Source: Valencia hispanica (lineage: Eukaryota; Chordata; Actinopteri; Cyprinodontiformes; Valenciidae). Taken from it: a stretch of 64,000 nucleotides of DNA. The stretch is taken from assembly GCA_963556495.2 (NCBI GenBank), contig OY747707.1, positions 1,366,501-1,430,500 on the forward strand. The letters run 5' to 3'. A program made the position numbers and the translations under genes. The notes under the pieces were generated by a model. It did no database searches. It was not told the origin of the DNA and was given only the letters and a program-made list of their open reading frames with translations. Numbering within the stretch: the first letter of the stretch is position 1; each line of letters begins with the position of its first letter. Positions 1-12,449 of this stretch are shown in pieces.

Positions 1-77
1 GCGTCTGTGGGACTCCCAGGAAGTTCTGAGCAAACAGAACCAGCTTTCATTCATTCTTTCATTTTATACCCAAACTT

Positions 78-1070
78 ATGAGACATGCGGTAGAGAAGTG
101 CTGTGGGAAAGTGTTTCCGCCCCTTTTTTTGTTTAAAATTGATCAAATAAACAAAGGAATGGGCCTCCCCTACCTTCAGGATTATTACTACGCTGCACAA
201 CAACTTAAACCTTTAATCTGTTTATGTTCACCAGCCTCGTCTGCCGAATGGAAGGATGTTGAAGGGACTATTGTAAAGGGAATACCAATTATGGCCATGC
301 TAGCTGATCTACAAAAACATAACTCATATCGTGGAATATTTTATGTACGAGCCATTACTGAGATCATGGACAGAAGCAATCGATTCCAAGATTAGACCCA
401 ACACCCTGGATAACCGGTTTACAGGTTGGGTCTCAAAAGGTCTTACTACTTATTCTTCTTTTAATTTTCAAACTTTGAGTCATTGAAGGAAAAATACGGA
501 TGATTTCTACAGATATTTACAGGTCAGGCACTACTTTGATCAAAATGTGAAGGCAGCATGGGAGAAGAACGAGTTAGGGTTCCTAAAGACGTTCTTAGCA
601 CTGAATAAGGCCGTGTGACACAATACGTTAATATCTACACCACACAAATCCATTCAACAGTGTAAACAGACTAGCAGAGTTATATTAAAAGGCGATGGGA
701 GATGGAAAGTAATCTACAGATTTCAGATGAAAGTTGGGACAATATCTGTCGATCACAACGGATCACTACTGGGTCCGATACGTGGCCAGAGTTTAGTTGG
801 TTTAGTTAGTTACACCCATCAGGGAAGTGGAGATTCAGGTCCCAACCTTTATCCGATTATTTGGGACTGTTCAGTAATACGACCTTATTGGGTACGGATA
901 TGTGAGCATATTAATAATCGACTATAAACATTTGTACTTGGGGAATGTTAGAAAATGGGAAAAGAGCGACAAAAGGTTACGGTTAACACTGCTGGCAGGA
1001 AGTCAAAAGGTATTAACCAGGAAATGGTTCAAACCGGAACCACCAAATGTAGTTAATGTCGTAATTTAAG
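78..1070 (+). pseudogene. L1-type LINE ORF2 C-terminal relic
   Basis: The open stretch at 78-395 encodes GLPYLQDYYYAAQ and SAEWKDVEG, a pattern typical of the region after the reverse transcriptase in fish L1-type ORF2 proteins. After the stop the homology appears to continue in other frames, with readable pieces such as YRYLQVRHYFDQNV near 510-545 and RKWFKPEPP near 1020-1045. It is therefore a frameshifted dead copy. The 5' part lies outside the window. Family assignment is from remembered motifs and was not searched. Confidence 0.7.
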
Positions 1071-1247
1071 TTTGGGAGCAGAACCACGAATCCACTTCTT
1101 ACTCAGGAATCTACTCATAATTCATTTCACCAGGTGTTTTACACCTGCTTCACATCTCTAATCAGTTCATATTAACTCAGCTCGTCTAGAGCTCCGCGTC
1201 TCTCTCAATCGTTTTTCGCACCCCTCCCTTCCCGACCCTCTATCTGG

Positions 1248-3383
1248 CTTCATCCCTTTGACCCCTCCCATCCTTTCGACCCCTCCCATCCCTTTGACCC
1301 CTCCCTCATCTCCTCATCCGTTCGACCCCTCATCCCTTTGACCCCTCCCCCTTCATCCGTTTGACCCCTCCCATCCTTTTGACCCCTCTCTCCTCCCTTT
1401 GACCCCTCTCTCATCCCTTCATCCGTTTGACCCCTCCCATCCCTTTGACCCCTCACCATCCCTTTGACCCCTCTCTCCTCCCTTTGCCCCCTCTCTCATC
1501 CCTTCATCCGTTTGACCCCTCCCATCCCTTTGACCCCTCTCCCATCCCTTGGACCCCTCCCTCATCCCTTCATCCCTTGGACCCCTCCCTCATCCCTTCA
1601 TCCCTTTGACCCCTCCCTCATCTCCTCATCCCTTCATCCCCTCATCCTTTCGACCCCTCCCTCATCCCTCCCATCCCTTGGACCCCTCCCTCATCTCCTC
1701 ATCCCTCCATCCCCTTATCCTTTCGACCCCTCCCTCATCTCCTCATCTCCTCATCCCCTCATCCTTTCGACCCTTCCCTCATCCCTTCATCCACTCATCC
1801 TTTCGACCCCTCCCTCATCTCCTCATCCCTTCGACCCCTCATCCCTTTGACCCCTCTCTCATCCCTTCATCCCTTTGACCCCTCCCATCCCTTTGACCCC
1901 TCTCTCATCCCTTTGACCCCTCCCATCCCCTCATCCCTTTGACCCCTCTCTCATGACTTTGACCCCTCTCATCCCTTCATCCCTTTGACCCCTCCCATCC
2001 CTTCATCCCCACATCCCTTCAACCCCTCCCTCATCCCTTCATCCCTTCAACCCCTCATCCCTTCGACCCCTTCCTCATCCCTCCATCCCTCCATCCCCCC
2101 ATCCTTTTGACCCCTCTCTCCTCCCTTTGACCCCTCTCTCATCCCTTCATCCGTTTGACCCCTCCCATCCCTTTGACCCCTCACCATCCCTTTGACCCCT
2201 CTCTCCTCCCTTTGCCCCCTCTCTCATCCCTTCATCCGTTTGACCCCTCCCATCCCTTTGACCCCTCTCCCATCCCTTGGACCCCTCCCTCATCCCTTCA
2301 TCCCTTGGACCCCTCCCTCATCCCTTCATCCCTTGGACCCCTCCCTCATCTCCTCATCCCTTCATCCCCTCATCCTTTCGACCCCTCCCTCATCCCTCCC
2401 ATCCCTTGGACCCCTCCCTCATCTCCTCATCCCTCCATCCCCTTATCCTTTCGACCCCTCCCTCATCTCCTCATCTCCTCATCCCCTCATCCTTTCGACC
2501 CTTCCCTCATCCCTTCATCCACTCATCCTTTCGACCCCTCCCTCATCTCCTCATCCCTTCGACCCCTCATCCCTTTGACCCCTCTCTCATCCCTTCATCC
2601 CTTTGACCCCTCCCATCCCTTTGACCCCTCTCTCATCCCTTTGACCCCTCCCATCCCCTCATCCCTTTGACCCCTCTCTCATGACTTTGACCCCTCTCAT
2701 CCCTTCATCCCTTTGACCCCTCCCATCCCTTCATCCCCACATCCCTTCAACCCCTCCCTCATCCCTTCATCCCTTCAACCCCTCATCCCTTCGACCCCTT
2801 CCTCATCCCTCCATCCCTCCATCCCCTCATCCTTTCGACCCCTCCCTCATCTCCTCATCCCTTCAACCCCTCATCCCTTTGACCCGTCTCTCATCCCTTT
2901 GACCCCTCCCATCCCCTCATCCCTTTGACCCCTCTCTCATCCCTTTGACCCCTCTCATCCCTTCATCCCTTTGACACCTCCCATCCCTTCGACCCCTCAT
3001 CCCTTCATCCCCTCATCCCTTCAACCCCTCCCTCATCCCTTCATCCCTTCGACCCCTCATCCCTTCGACCCCTTCCTCATCCCTCCATCCCCTCATCCTT
3101 TCGACCCCTCCCTCATCTCCTCATCCCTTCATCCCCTCATCCCTTCAACCCCTCCCTCATCCCTTCATCCCTTCGACCCCTGATCCCTTCCACCCCTTCC
3201 TCATCCCTCCATCCCCTCATCCTTTCGACCCCTCCCTCATCCCTTAGACCCCTCCCTCATCCATTCATCCTTTCGACCCCTCCCTCATCCCTTCATCCTT
3301 TCGACCCCTCCCTCATCCATTCATCCTTTCGACCCCTCCCTCATCCCTTCATCCTTTCGACCCCTCCCTCATCCCTTCATCTC
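1248..3383. repeat. Pyrimidine-only minisatellite array, about 2.1 kb
   Basis: The plus strand consists almost entirely of C and T with scattered A and G, built from variants of CATCCCTTTGACCCCTC and CATCCCTTCATCC. Units are short (roughly 9-20 bp) and mixed. There is a higher-order duplication: about 1373-2100 recurs at about 2101-2828 with a 728-bp offset and very few differences. The long Pro/Ser-rich open frames here (DPSLIPSSL repeats) are by-products of a repeat lacking stop codons and are not genes. The strong purine/pyrimidine strand asymmetry could favour triplex (H-DNA) structures; that is inference. Confidence 0.95.
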
Positions 3384-4146
3384 GAACCCATCAGCAACCA
3401 GCAGAGGAGGATAACCTGAACGCTGTGAAGCTTTACAGCTTTCTAAATTCTTGTTGATCTGAAATCTGTAAAAAAAAACAAAAAAAAACGTTCTACAGAG
3501 TGAGAAACAATGTAAACCGGTTCATATTTTTATGGTCAGCTGTTGTTAGATAACCCAGCTGGTGAACTGGTTTTAGGGAAAGGTTCTGGTTTGGGTTAAA
3601 AAGGAAAATCTGAAACATTCCCAGATGGATGTTGGATGAATCCGCCTCCATCAGGGATCATAAAAACAGAGATGTTTCCTGCGACAGGAAGACATTCCTT
3701 CCATCTGAGTCAGAGCAACCAGGAGAAGATCTTCTCATTAAAAGCTTTTATCTGCAGATCAGATTTATTTAGCCGCATATTTAGGATAAAAAGAAGAAGA
3801 ATGAAAGCTGATGAACTTTGTCTCCTGCTTTAGATATATTGCTCTCAGTTTGTTTATTGCTTTAAAATGCTCATAGTCCCTGAGCTCAGCGGCCAACATC
3901 GTCATGATTTAATGTCCTACAGCTGCTGCTTTTACAAATTGGACTTTCATAACAGAGACGTTTACTAACTCTGCTTCAATCAGATCTATTGTTTTATTCC
4001 AGACTCACATCAGTAACTAACAGTAGGAAACCCTCAGGGACTTCTTCCTTCTAACAAGCTCCATCTGCAGAACCTCTAAATAATAATCCCAGATCGTCCC
4101 AGGTCAAACATGAACCTTTTCTCTAGATTAAATCTAACCTAGAAGA
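3384..4146. other. Intergenic, nothing recognised
   Basis: AT-rich non-coding sequence with a short A-rich run near 3470-3490. I saw no conserved coding frame, RNA gene or transposon motif. Confidence 0.6.
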
Positions 4147-4245
4147 TGGATGGATGGATGGATGGATGGCTGGATGGTCGGACGGATGGATAAATAATTG
4201 AATAAATAAATGGATGGATGGATGGATAAATAAATGGATGGATGG
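4147..4245. repeat. GGAT/AAAT tetranucleotide microsatellite
   Basis: Interrupted runs of GGAT with AAAT/AATA interruptions directly abut the proposed end of the retroviral LTR. Confidence 0.9.
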
Positions 4246-5877
4246 TGTTAGTGTTTTAAAGTATTTCTTGTTAAGGTGGTAGTGTGTTAAGGTGGTAGTG
4301 AGCTTCAGTAGTAGACTATCTGGTTGGTAAAAGTCAGAACCGAGTCATAAAAACACCCCCATGCTCTGGTTCTTACCCCCGTTGAGTCTAGTCGAGCACT
4401 GATCCTTGACAGAATGACTCCAATCTGATGCTGTTGGTCCAGGTTGACATGCAAGATATTGAGTCGAGTTAAAAAACAGTCAACACAGCTTCAGTTCTGG
4501 AATACAGCCTCTGCCGGTTTATTAGTTTACATACCTTCTCTGAGCAGGATCCATTGATGACACACAGTTCTGTCGTCTTCAATTACCCCAGCAAGACTCC
4601 CTTTTTATCATTAGCACACATACTTTTATACCTTTTTATTTTTATTTTATTTATTTTTTTACGTGTCCTGTTTGGCAGTGTGGAGCTCAGAATTGGTGTC
4701 TGAGTACCAAGTAGAAGCCCAACAGATTTACTTTCACAAGCGGAGCAGTACAGCTTTTGCTATAGTCCTCCACTTGATATATGTGTGAAAAATCTTTATT
4801 ATGAATTGTTGGGTTTTTTTATTTCCTGATGTTATGGACACGGAGACGGAAAATTAAGGAGAAGAAAGAAGGAAGATGAAGAAGAGAGGTAGGAAACAAA
4901 AAGTCAAGAGAGAGGGTGAGTTGAAAATACAAGAGAGGAAGGGGAACAAAGAAAACACAGGAAGACATTGAAGTCTGCCTCCATACCCACAGGACGGCAG
5001 AGAGAGGAGAAAAACAAAACAAAACACGAAAAAGGAACATTGACAAAACAAACCAAACATCGTGAACTAAGAACTAAACAACCACATCACACGAAAAAAG
5101 ATATAAAAATACAACAACAATTTCACAGAAAAACTCATGGTACCGATTAATCAAGCTCTAGTAATGATAACCTCAGCCCAAGAATATATCCTTAAACACC
5201 AGAGACCCCACATCTATGTGTGTGTGTTAGCATGCTGGTGCATATAAGGTTTCTCCATAAGAGTGTTCGATAGTTGGTGTGAGCAGGCATCAATCCGTCT
5301 CCCAGGAATCGATGCAGACATGAAGGAGATCGGAGCAAAGACGTCCAAAGGACCCCAAGAGCCCCAGGCGGACCCGGGCGGGGCCGACCGCATCCCCCAA
5401 GAGAGGAGCAAAGGAGAACCCCAGGGGAACATCCAGCGGCTACGACGCAGGGCCCTGGGGGGCAGCAGTGACGAGCCCCGGGCCCCGCCGGCAGGGACCC
5501 GACAAGGGACCGGCCGACGAGGGGCCCCCGGCACTGCAGGGGCCGCGGCCGGCCGCCACGCGCCGCCTCCACCCTAGGCCAATCCCTACCGCCAACATCC
5601 CAGCGCCCCACCGATAGCCGCAGGGGACGGACAGCATCCCCATACTTTTATACCTAGTTTATGCGTCATATTGATGCAAACACTGTCTGACAGTATCCAG
5701 ATGTTTCCTCTCCATAACAACTTATCAACTCAACATTCCTCTGAGGAAACATGTCCTCTTAGCCAAGGCTATTATTCAGCTGCACCACCATGTGTGTTTA
5801 TCCTCTGGAGAAACACAAATTCCCGCACGTAGCATTTTTGATGGGACCTCCTTGGACTTGCAGCATTTACCACAACA
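4246..5877 (-). mobile_element. Endogenous retrovirus 3' LTR, split by a later insertion
   Basis: On the minus strand the sequence begins TGTTGTGG immediately after a purine tract (GGGGGGAA, 5878-5885), as an LTR does after its polypurine tract. A TATAAAAG box lies at the 5641-5654 repeat and an AATAAA signal at 4518-4523. A matching end, CACTAACA, lies at 4246-4253. After removing the retroposon at 4633-5654 the LTR would be about 609 bp, with TATA about 120 bp before the polyadenylation signal. The lower boundary is the least certain part. No 5' LTR is visible, so the flanking target duplication cannot be tested. Confidence 0.6.
4619..5654 (-). mobile_element. Retroposon (short LINE-like) with 14-bp target duplications
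   Basis: CATACTTTTATACC occurs at 4619-4632 and again at 5641-5654 as flanking direct repeats. Between them, read on the minus strand, is about 1 kb that starts with a strikingly GC-rich segment (5640 down to about 5330) and ends in an A-rich tail (about 4660-4633). This is the signature of target-primed reverse transcription. The small frames inside show no recognisable protein, so it may be a non-autonomous or internally deleted LINE derivative. It sits inside the LTR. Confidence 0.75.
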
Positions 5878-6666
5878 TTCCCCCCTGTGGTGCTCTCTAA
5901 GAGCACCAAAAAGCTAATTAAGCTAATTAACAACCTTTAAATGTGAGTAACATATATACCTGTGAATGATGGAGGTATGCTAAGACCTATTTGAGCCTAC
6001 ATGTAAGCTGGGTAAACATTGAAATAAACATAGTCAATGCTATGCCAGTGGTGATTCGTTGTGTAGAGTTCTTAAACGGGAAAATTACTCTACAGCCTCC
6101 CTGGCCCGGTAATCTACCGTATTTTTGACAATCTTACAGCACGCCAAAACACCATAACAGACATGAGGAATCGTCTTTAACTCAACTTAAAATATGGTTA
6201 AATGCAAACATGGATGAATTCAAAATAAAATGCAGTTTCATGGTTGTTGAATTACACCTTAGACATACACTGCATGTGGTATATAGGAACGTTGAAATGT
6301 CACTATTGTCCATTCTAAATATGATTATGAAAATGTTTCAATGTCCCGACTGTCCACAAAAATGTAATTAATAAGGCTGTTGAAATGTCTCGATTGTTCA
6401 TAAAAAGAAAAATAGATAAATGAAGTAGATGAAGTAGGTTAAGCAAGAAACAAAATGAAGATTCTTGGTGTGGGTTCCGTTGAGGGCTAATGGGGTCCTG
6501 GAGGTGTACTTATTTATTCCAAAGACACTTTAGTGCTTGAGGTGGCTTCACTAAAGAGTCCTTGGCTTGGATGTTCAGATGCGTAGGAGGTGGGGAGGAC
6601 AGTTCACTGTGGTTCTCTCCATCTGGACCAACTGGGATGCAGCAGCCAAGTTCATCTGAGTAGTCC
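5878..6666 (-). other. Retroviral region between env relic and polypurine tract
   Basis: Non-coding on both strands. It lies between the env open frame and the purine tract GGGGGGAA at 5878-5885 (minus strand), which would prime plus-strand DNA synthesis. No further open frame is visible. Confidence 0.45.
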
Positions 6667-7104
6667 TTATCCATATTCTCCATATACGATGGGTATGATG
6701 CAACATGCCAATAAGAAAATTACAATTCGTACTATGGTCGCACTAATTCCCACCTTAATCAACATTGCTTTCCAATCCCCTAATTGTAGATCTAACCACC
6801 CCCCAGACCAGTCATTCTTACCAGCATTCATACTAAGTTCTCCTCTAAGGATTTTAAGCTTAGCCATTGCTGCAGAGAAAGTTCCATCAGGCGCAGTATT
6901 GCTTAGAATGTAAGTGCAGCACTGATCACCGAATATCTGGCAGACTCCATCTTGGTCTGCCATGATCCAATCTATGGCCTGCCGATTTTGCAATGCCATC
7001 CTACCAGTTTCATGCAACTGCTGACCTGACAATCCAAGAACATCACTAGTATAATTGAGAATTCGCTGTTGATTATAGTAAATGTAATTAATCCAATTCC
7101 GCAT
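6667..7104 (-). pseudogene. Retroviral env transmembrane-subunit fragment
   Basis: A 145-codon open stretch on the minus strand carries the hallmarks of a retroviral transmembrane envelope subunit. These are a LQNRQAIDW-type heptad segment, a CX6CC cysteine motif (CQIFGDQCC) and a C-terminal hydrophobic membrane span (about residues 112-140). The CX6CC form is typical of gamma-type envelopes with a disulfide-linked surface subunit. The surface subunit, pol and gag are absent and homology stops near 7140, so this is a truncated endogenous remnant. It lies upstream of the LTR in the correct orientation. Confidence 0.75.
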
Positions 7105-7140
7105 TTTTATTAATGGATATCTGAGGTATTATGGAGTCAG

Positions 7141-8377
7141 ATCCTGCTTTAAATTCATTCAGTGACCTTCAGTGAGAACAGGGTCAGTCTAGCTGCCTGA
7201 AAGTAGAAAGTAGAAGCCTCTCTGTAGAGAGAGGTAGTAAAATAGCAGAGTAAGAAGAAACTCCCTGAGGCGGTGATGTTGGAAGAACCAAGATGCTGGA
7301 TTGGAAACGTGTTTTCTGACCGATTTGTCACCTTACTGTAACCAGAATGAAGGTATGCTCTGTTTAACGCTGCTGAGGTTATTTGTTTTTTGTTCCCACT
7401 CCGGTAGGTGGCTCCATGTTTGAGGAGAAACGCTGGTTTGCTTTGGCCTTCTCTGAGCGGTGAAATCACAACGAGTTGCTCTCAGTCCCCTTCTGAACTT
7501 TATGGAAACTCTGACAAAGAGCTGCCAGCTTTCTGTTCTGCTGGAAAGCTGCGGTCGAAATGTGTTTTTAATAGAGTGTCACATCAAAGGAATGAGAACA
7601 TGATCGAAAAGTTAAATTAGATGGAGTTTTATAAGCTGTGAAGCTGGACTGAATAAAAAAGCCTTTTGTTAAAAGAGACGTCAGCTACGTCCAGAAAGGC
7701 AACGAAAGGAAAAACTTCAGTTTCTTCTGGTTCAGCTGTGGAAAGGTGAGGTTTCTGTTCATCTGATCTTCACACTCAGACACTGAGGAACATTTTGTAC
7801 ATAAAGAAGTGGAACACAACCTGACTCAGCAAGTTTCCTGTCCCCATTTATAGCTGGACCAATCAGATCACATGTGGACAGTATCTCCTGCTGCAGGCAT
7901 GACAGCCTCCTGCATCCCAGGTGCACAAAAGCAGCGTTATCACGTATATGCACAAATATTCACAACTTGTACATTTTTTTAATTATCCTACTCAGCTGCA
8001 CGTTTTTAAATCAGAGTACACTATTTTTAAAAACTGCACATTGTTTTGTTGTTATGCTGTACATCTTCCCCCAATGTACCATGTATTCTTGCTTTTCTGT
8101 TTTTAAATTGTTACCTTAGTTGAATCTGCATGCTTCTATATACCTTTAACTTGCTTGTGGAATTTCTCCAATGAATGACAAAATTATATTTCTATTCTAA
8201 TCTATTCCATCTCCTAAACTTCAGTTGTTTAAATTTTTTCACACAGAAATTTGAGTTTTACAGTTTGGTAAATTGTTCTGACTGTTTTTTGCTTGTCAGC
8301 AGTAACTCATGTCTGAAGGTTTACTGTACTCTTAGTTTGAGGGCAGCTTTTGTACTTTTGTTTCTAAGTTAAAGAAC
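7141..8377. other. Intergenic, nothing recognised
   Basis: AT-rich sequence with short unconserved open frames on both strands. No family motif was recognised. Confidence 0.5.
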
Positions 8378-8385
8378 ATAAAATG

Positions 8386-9883
8386 TAGGGCTGTCAAATT
8401 ATCGCGGTAATTGCGATCAATTAATTACAGCCATATTTAGCGCGCTATGTTTTTTAATCGCGTTAATCTAATTTTTAATCCTTAATTTGACAGTTTCTGC
8501 ATGCGAGTTCCCTTTAAATAAAACCCGTTTTATGCACTGGGCTTCTTGTGCTTGAGTTGTTCGCGGTTAATCACACCCTAAAGTTACGTACATTTTTAGA
8601 CTGTATGATGTGCGCCAAAGCGTAGCATTTGACGGACACGTTTCATTAGCGAACTTGACTTTAAGTGACTTACAGGTTTCTTTGAAAAATAGTTCCTCAT
8701 GTCCAAATCCTTCTTTTTTGCTGCCATCCTTACTCGCTTTTGACACTCATGTGTGGCTCATGTTGCACCTGAGTCCTCTGGCGGACTGGAAAGTTCTCCT
8801 TGCAGTTTTGGCGCTGCTAACAACCAAACATAGCTGCAGAGTCTCACCTGACAGCAGGGAAAGGCACAGCCAATCATATTGGTCATATATGTTACGGGAG
8901 GAAGGACTCCAGTAGAGAACGTAATTAAACTCTTTCTGCACCTCTAGGTGAATGAGACGTTGACAGATCTGTATTTTTATTTCTCTTTTTTGCTTTCTTT
9001 CGGGTTTGTTTTTCTTTTCTCGAGGAGATCAAATTATTGGTGGGGACAATTCAGTAATTGCTGGATATTGGTGGGGACATGTTTCTTCCGTCCATGCTAA
9101 TTCTACGCCCTTGCCCTGAAGTGGACATCGGTTGGTTGTAAACTCATCAGAGATGACTGGCTTCCATTGTGGTGGTGGGGAGGGCGAGGGGAGGAGGAAC
9201 GGTGAGTTGCCGACAGTGTTGCCAACTTTGCCATATTTGGCGAGTTTTTAGACCCCTCTAGCGATTCTTTCTCAAAAAAACAAAAAACAAAACAACTAGC
9301 GGCAAAAATAGCAAATTTTTATGGGGTTATTGGAAACTTTTGGGTGAAGCATGTAACGCTGTGACTCTTCTCACCGAGCAGCGAGGCGCTCTCCTGTCTC
9401 AGAGCTCACAGCAGACAACCAGTCTGCACCGCAGACTGCAGCTCCACCCGGCCGCCCCGGTCCACCGTTATGGCAAGAATAATGCGCATATTACGTGTTG
9501 TTTTAACCCGTAATACAGCTGGACTCAGAGAAGATATTTACCCCACTGCGTTCAGAACGCCAATGAATCACGCATGCCTGAAGGAGAAGGATGCAGGCGC
9601 CACTTGGGACGAGTCACAAAAACAGCAGAATGTAAATGGCTGGGACTGCATCTGTTCAAGTCTGTTAAATACAACAAATTACTTCATAAAGCCAGTTTCT
9701 TTAATTACATGTATCAAACTTTTGTTGTACCACAATAATGTAAGGAATTTAAAAGAAAATACCTCAAGATGAGGGCTTTTCTCACCAATTATTAGGTGAG
9801 ATTAAACAAGAGATTAATATGATTAATTAATTACAGATCATAATTAATTAATCTCAAAGTTTTTTTATCTCATGACAGCGCTA
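8386..9883. mobile_element. hAT-like DNA transposon, probably non-autonomous
   Basis: The left end TAGGGCTGTCAAATTA and the inverted right end (TAGCGCTGTCATGAGAT on the minus strand) form imperfect terminal inverted repeats. Both are followed inward by TTAATTAATTACAG-like blocks. The flanks are ATAAAATG (8378-8385) and ATAAAAAG (9884-9891), an 8-bp target duplication with one mismatch. Length about 1.5 kb, 8-bp duplication and ends all fit the hAT superfamily. No intact transposase is visible; a 100-codon frame at 9470-9772 has no recognisable domain. Confidence 0.75.
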
Positions 9884-9891
9884 ATAAAAAG

Positions 9892-12449
9892 TATTAAAGC
9901 TTCTATGTACAGTATTCCCAGGTTTGCATCTCTGCTAGTGTTTTCTGTTCTCACTATCTCATTGGTGTTTCCCAGATCTACCTGATAGCTTCGCTCAGTG
10001 TCTCAGCTGTCTCCCATCTGCTCGTTAACTCACCTGTCTATCATTCAGGTAATCGAGCTGCTCATTGTAAACGCTGTTTGACCCTCCCGTTCTTGTTTCC
10101 ACCAGCCTGTTTCTTTATGAGCCTCTTATGAGTCTTTTTTTGGGGCTTTAGTTTTTAAGTATAGTTATTTATTTTCACCTGCCTTCATCCTGATGTTGCT
10201 GTAAATTTGATGCAGCATGAAAACGGGAAAAAAATCCCTTTAAGGAAATTTGTGGCCAACTTAGTATGGACTAGTTTTAGTGTAGCTGTGTATTTTGTAG
10301 CAAAATACTAATTTAAATTATAGGAGGTTCAACAATTACTTTCCTTGATGTGTTCTTGAAAATCAACTTTTTTTAGGTATTGCACTAAAAATAGTAAAGA
10401 TATTGTGATAATTTCTTTAATGGAGGAATTTTTAGAATTGTGAATTTCATGAAAACTATCGACAGAACGTTTAATTAAAGCAGAAACTGAACTGATTCTT
10501 TAACAACCTCCCATGTTCTCCAGATGTCTGGACTAACCAGAAGGGTTGTGGTGCTCCTTTTTATAACATTATCATTTGCTTGTATTATGTGGCTAATAGT
10601 GGCTAACGATGTCTTGACGAAGCAATCTGACTCCATAAACATGGTGGGTGAGGATCTTTCGTTTTAATGTCATTGACGTGAATCTGTGTTTCTGAACAAT
10701 TTAGGATCCATTACGAGCAACTGACTCGTTTTGCAGGTTATCCTCCAGGTTTGGACGTTCGTGTCAATTGTTTAGAGAAATGTTCTGGCTTTCGTTCAGA
10801 TATTGAGACTGATGTGAGAAATGCACCAAAGCGGCGGAAGCCATCTTTGTCCACATGGTTTTTGTAAAACTGAATGTCCTCACCGCCTCGTTTTTAGAAA
10901 AGAAAACTCCATCCACACCCATGTGCCTAACATTTATAGACATGCCAAACCTGTAGGGGGCAGTAGTTGCCAAAATCATATCCAATCAGAAGAACTTTCT
11001 GTCTAACTTCTACATAGAGCAGTAAATGAGTTTGTAAAAACAAGCAAGCAAAAAGCACTTGGACAATCGACGATGCCAGCAGATCTCTGATGTTGTGTCT
11101 GAGAGGAAACAAAGGTCACATGTGATGTCGGAGCATTTTTATCGCTGGCATTGACGTTGCCAAACCTGAAACGCCGGTTATCTCTTTCCACAAGCAAAGA
11201 AACGCATAAAACGGAGGATTCATAAATCTTCATTTGGGTGGGAGGTTTTAGCTTTTATTAGCATCAGGCTTGTTTGCAGGAGGATAAGAGGAGCTGGAAG
11301 CCAGTCGCTCTTTGCCTGAGCGTTATCGACTGTGGTATCTCTAGCCCTCCATGTGATTCCTTCATGTTTTCATCTTTCTAGGACTTAACCTGTTATTTCC
11401 TCTCTCAAGATTCCCCGTCATGCTCAGGGAGTTCTGCTCGATTCTTCTGGTTCAAGCTTATACCTGAAAACGCCCTGCAGGATCATAGGCATCTTCCTCC
11501 TCCTCCGCGCTCATCTTCATCCTCCTGTCTGCCCTCCTACAACAACAGTAAGATTTCAGCAACCTGATCCCCCCCTAAACATTCCTCTGTCAAGCGTCTC
11601 ACCTTCTCAGCCATCCATCTCGATGCAATCTGCTGGGATTCCTTAGATAGAGAAGTTTTAAACTGATTGGAATGTTTGTATGATTGCATAGAAACGACGA
11701 CATCTGTTGTGAATCGGCGATATATAAATAAACTCTCAGTACTTGTGGATACGCTCCCACCGGATCATCTCCACCACGCTGACCTCCAACCTAGACTCCA
11801 CTCATTCCTCCCTGGCGTTCCACAACAACCATCTGTAAGCTGTTCTACATCATGAACAGGATCTCCTCCACCGTATCTATATTCAGCCATCTGCTCGAGT
11901 CTCCAGCTTCCCTCCACATCAGTAGATGTGCCAGAAATTGCTTTTCAGGTGAGCCTAACAAAAAAACATGGGTGGGCCATATAAATATTACTGAAATTAC
12001 ATTTATTTGTACATTTCACTGTTGCTTCGACATAATTTTTTTGCCAACAGCTTAGAACACTGTACACTACAATGTGTAAACATAACAATATGGCCACAGG
12101 GTTCATATTAAAGCATTTTACCCAGTAAACGTTTTGGAAGCTGTTAATCATGTTCCCTCATCGGGCCTTTTTTTTTAACCAAAGGTAGCAATGGAAGTTA
12201 AACGGGGCGCGATCATCTAGGCTCTGTCAGCGATTGGTCCGCTTTTCCCAAGGGAGAAACGTAGTAGCAATTTGTTTCAAAGAAAACTCCCTGAAGTAAC
12301 TTTTTTTTTTAAAAATCAATTTACATTGATTTATTGTTACATTCAATTGTTTTTAATGCATGAAACTGTACTTTAGTGGGTTAGTCTGCAATGTCAAGCA
12401 AGGGATCCTCGTATTTTCAATAAAATTGTTTCAAAACTAAACTCTTAGA
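9892..12449. other. Intergenic, nothing recognised
   Basis: About 2.5 kb of AT-rich non-coding sequence. Open frames are below 80 codons and show no known motif. Confidence 0.5.

Noticed and set aside
1427..3183. Long Pro/Ser-rich proteins in several overlapping frames
   Set aside because: They are translations of the stop-poor CT minisatellite in every frame, with no coding signature.
5192..5643. Open frames of 67-139 codons in the GC-rich block
   Set aside because: Overlapping frames on both strands in GC-rich retroposon sequence; no domain and no splice structure.
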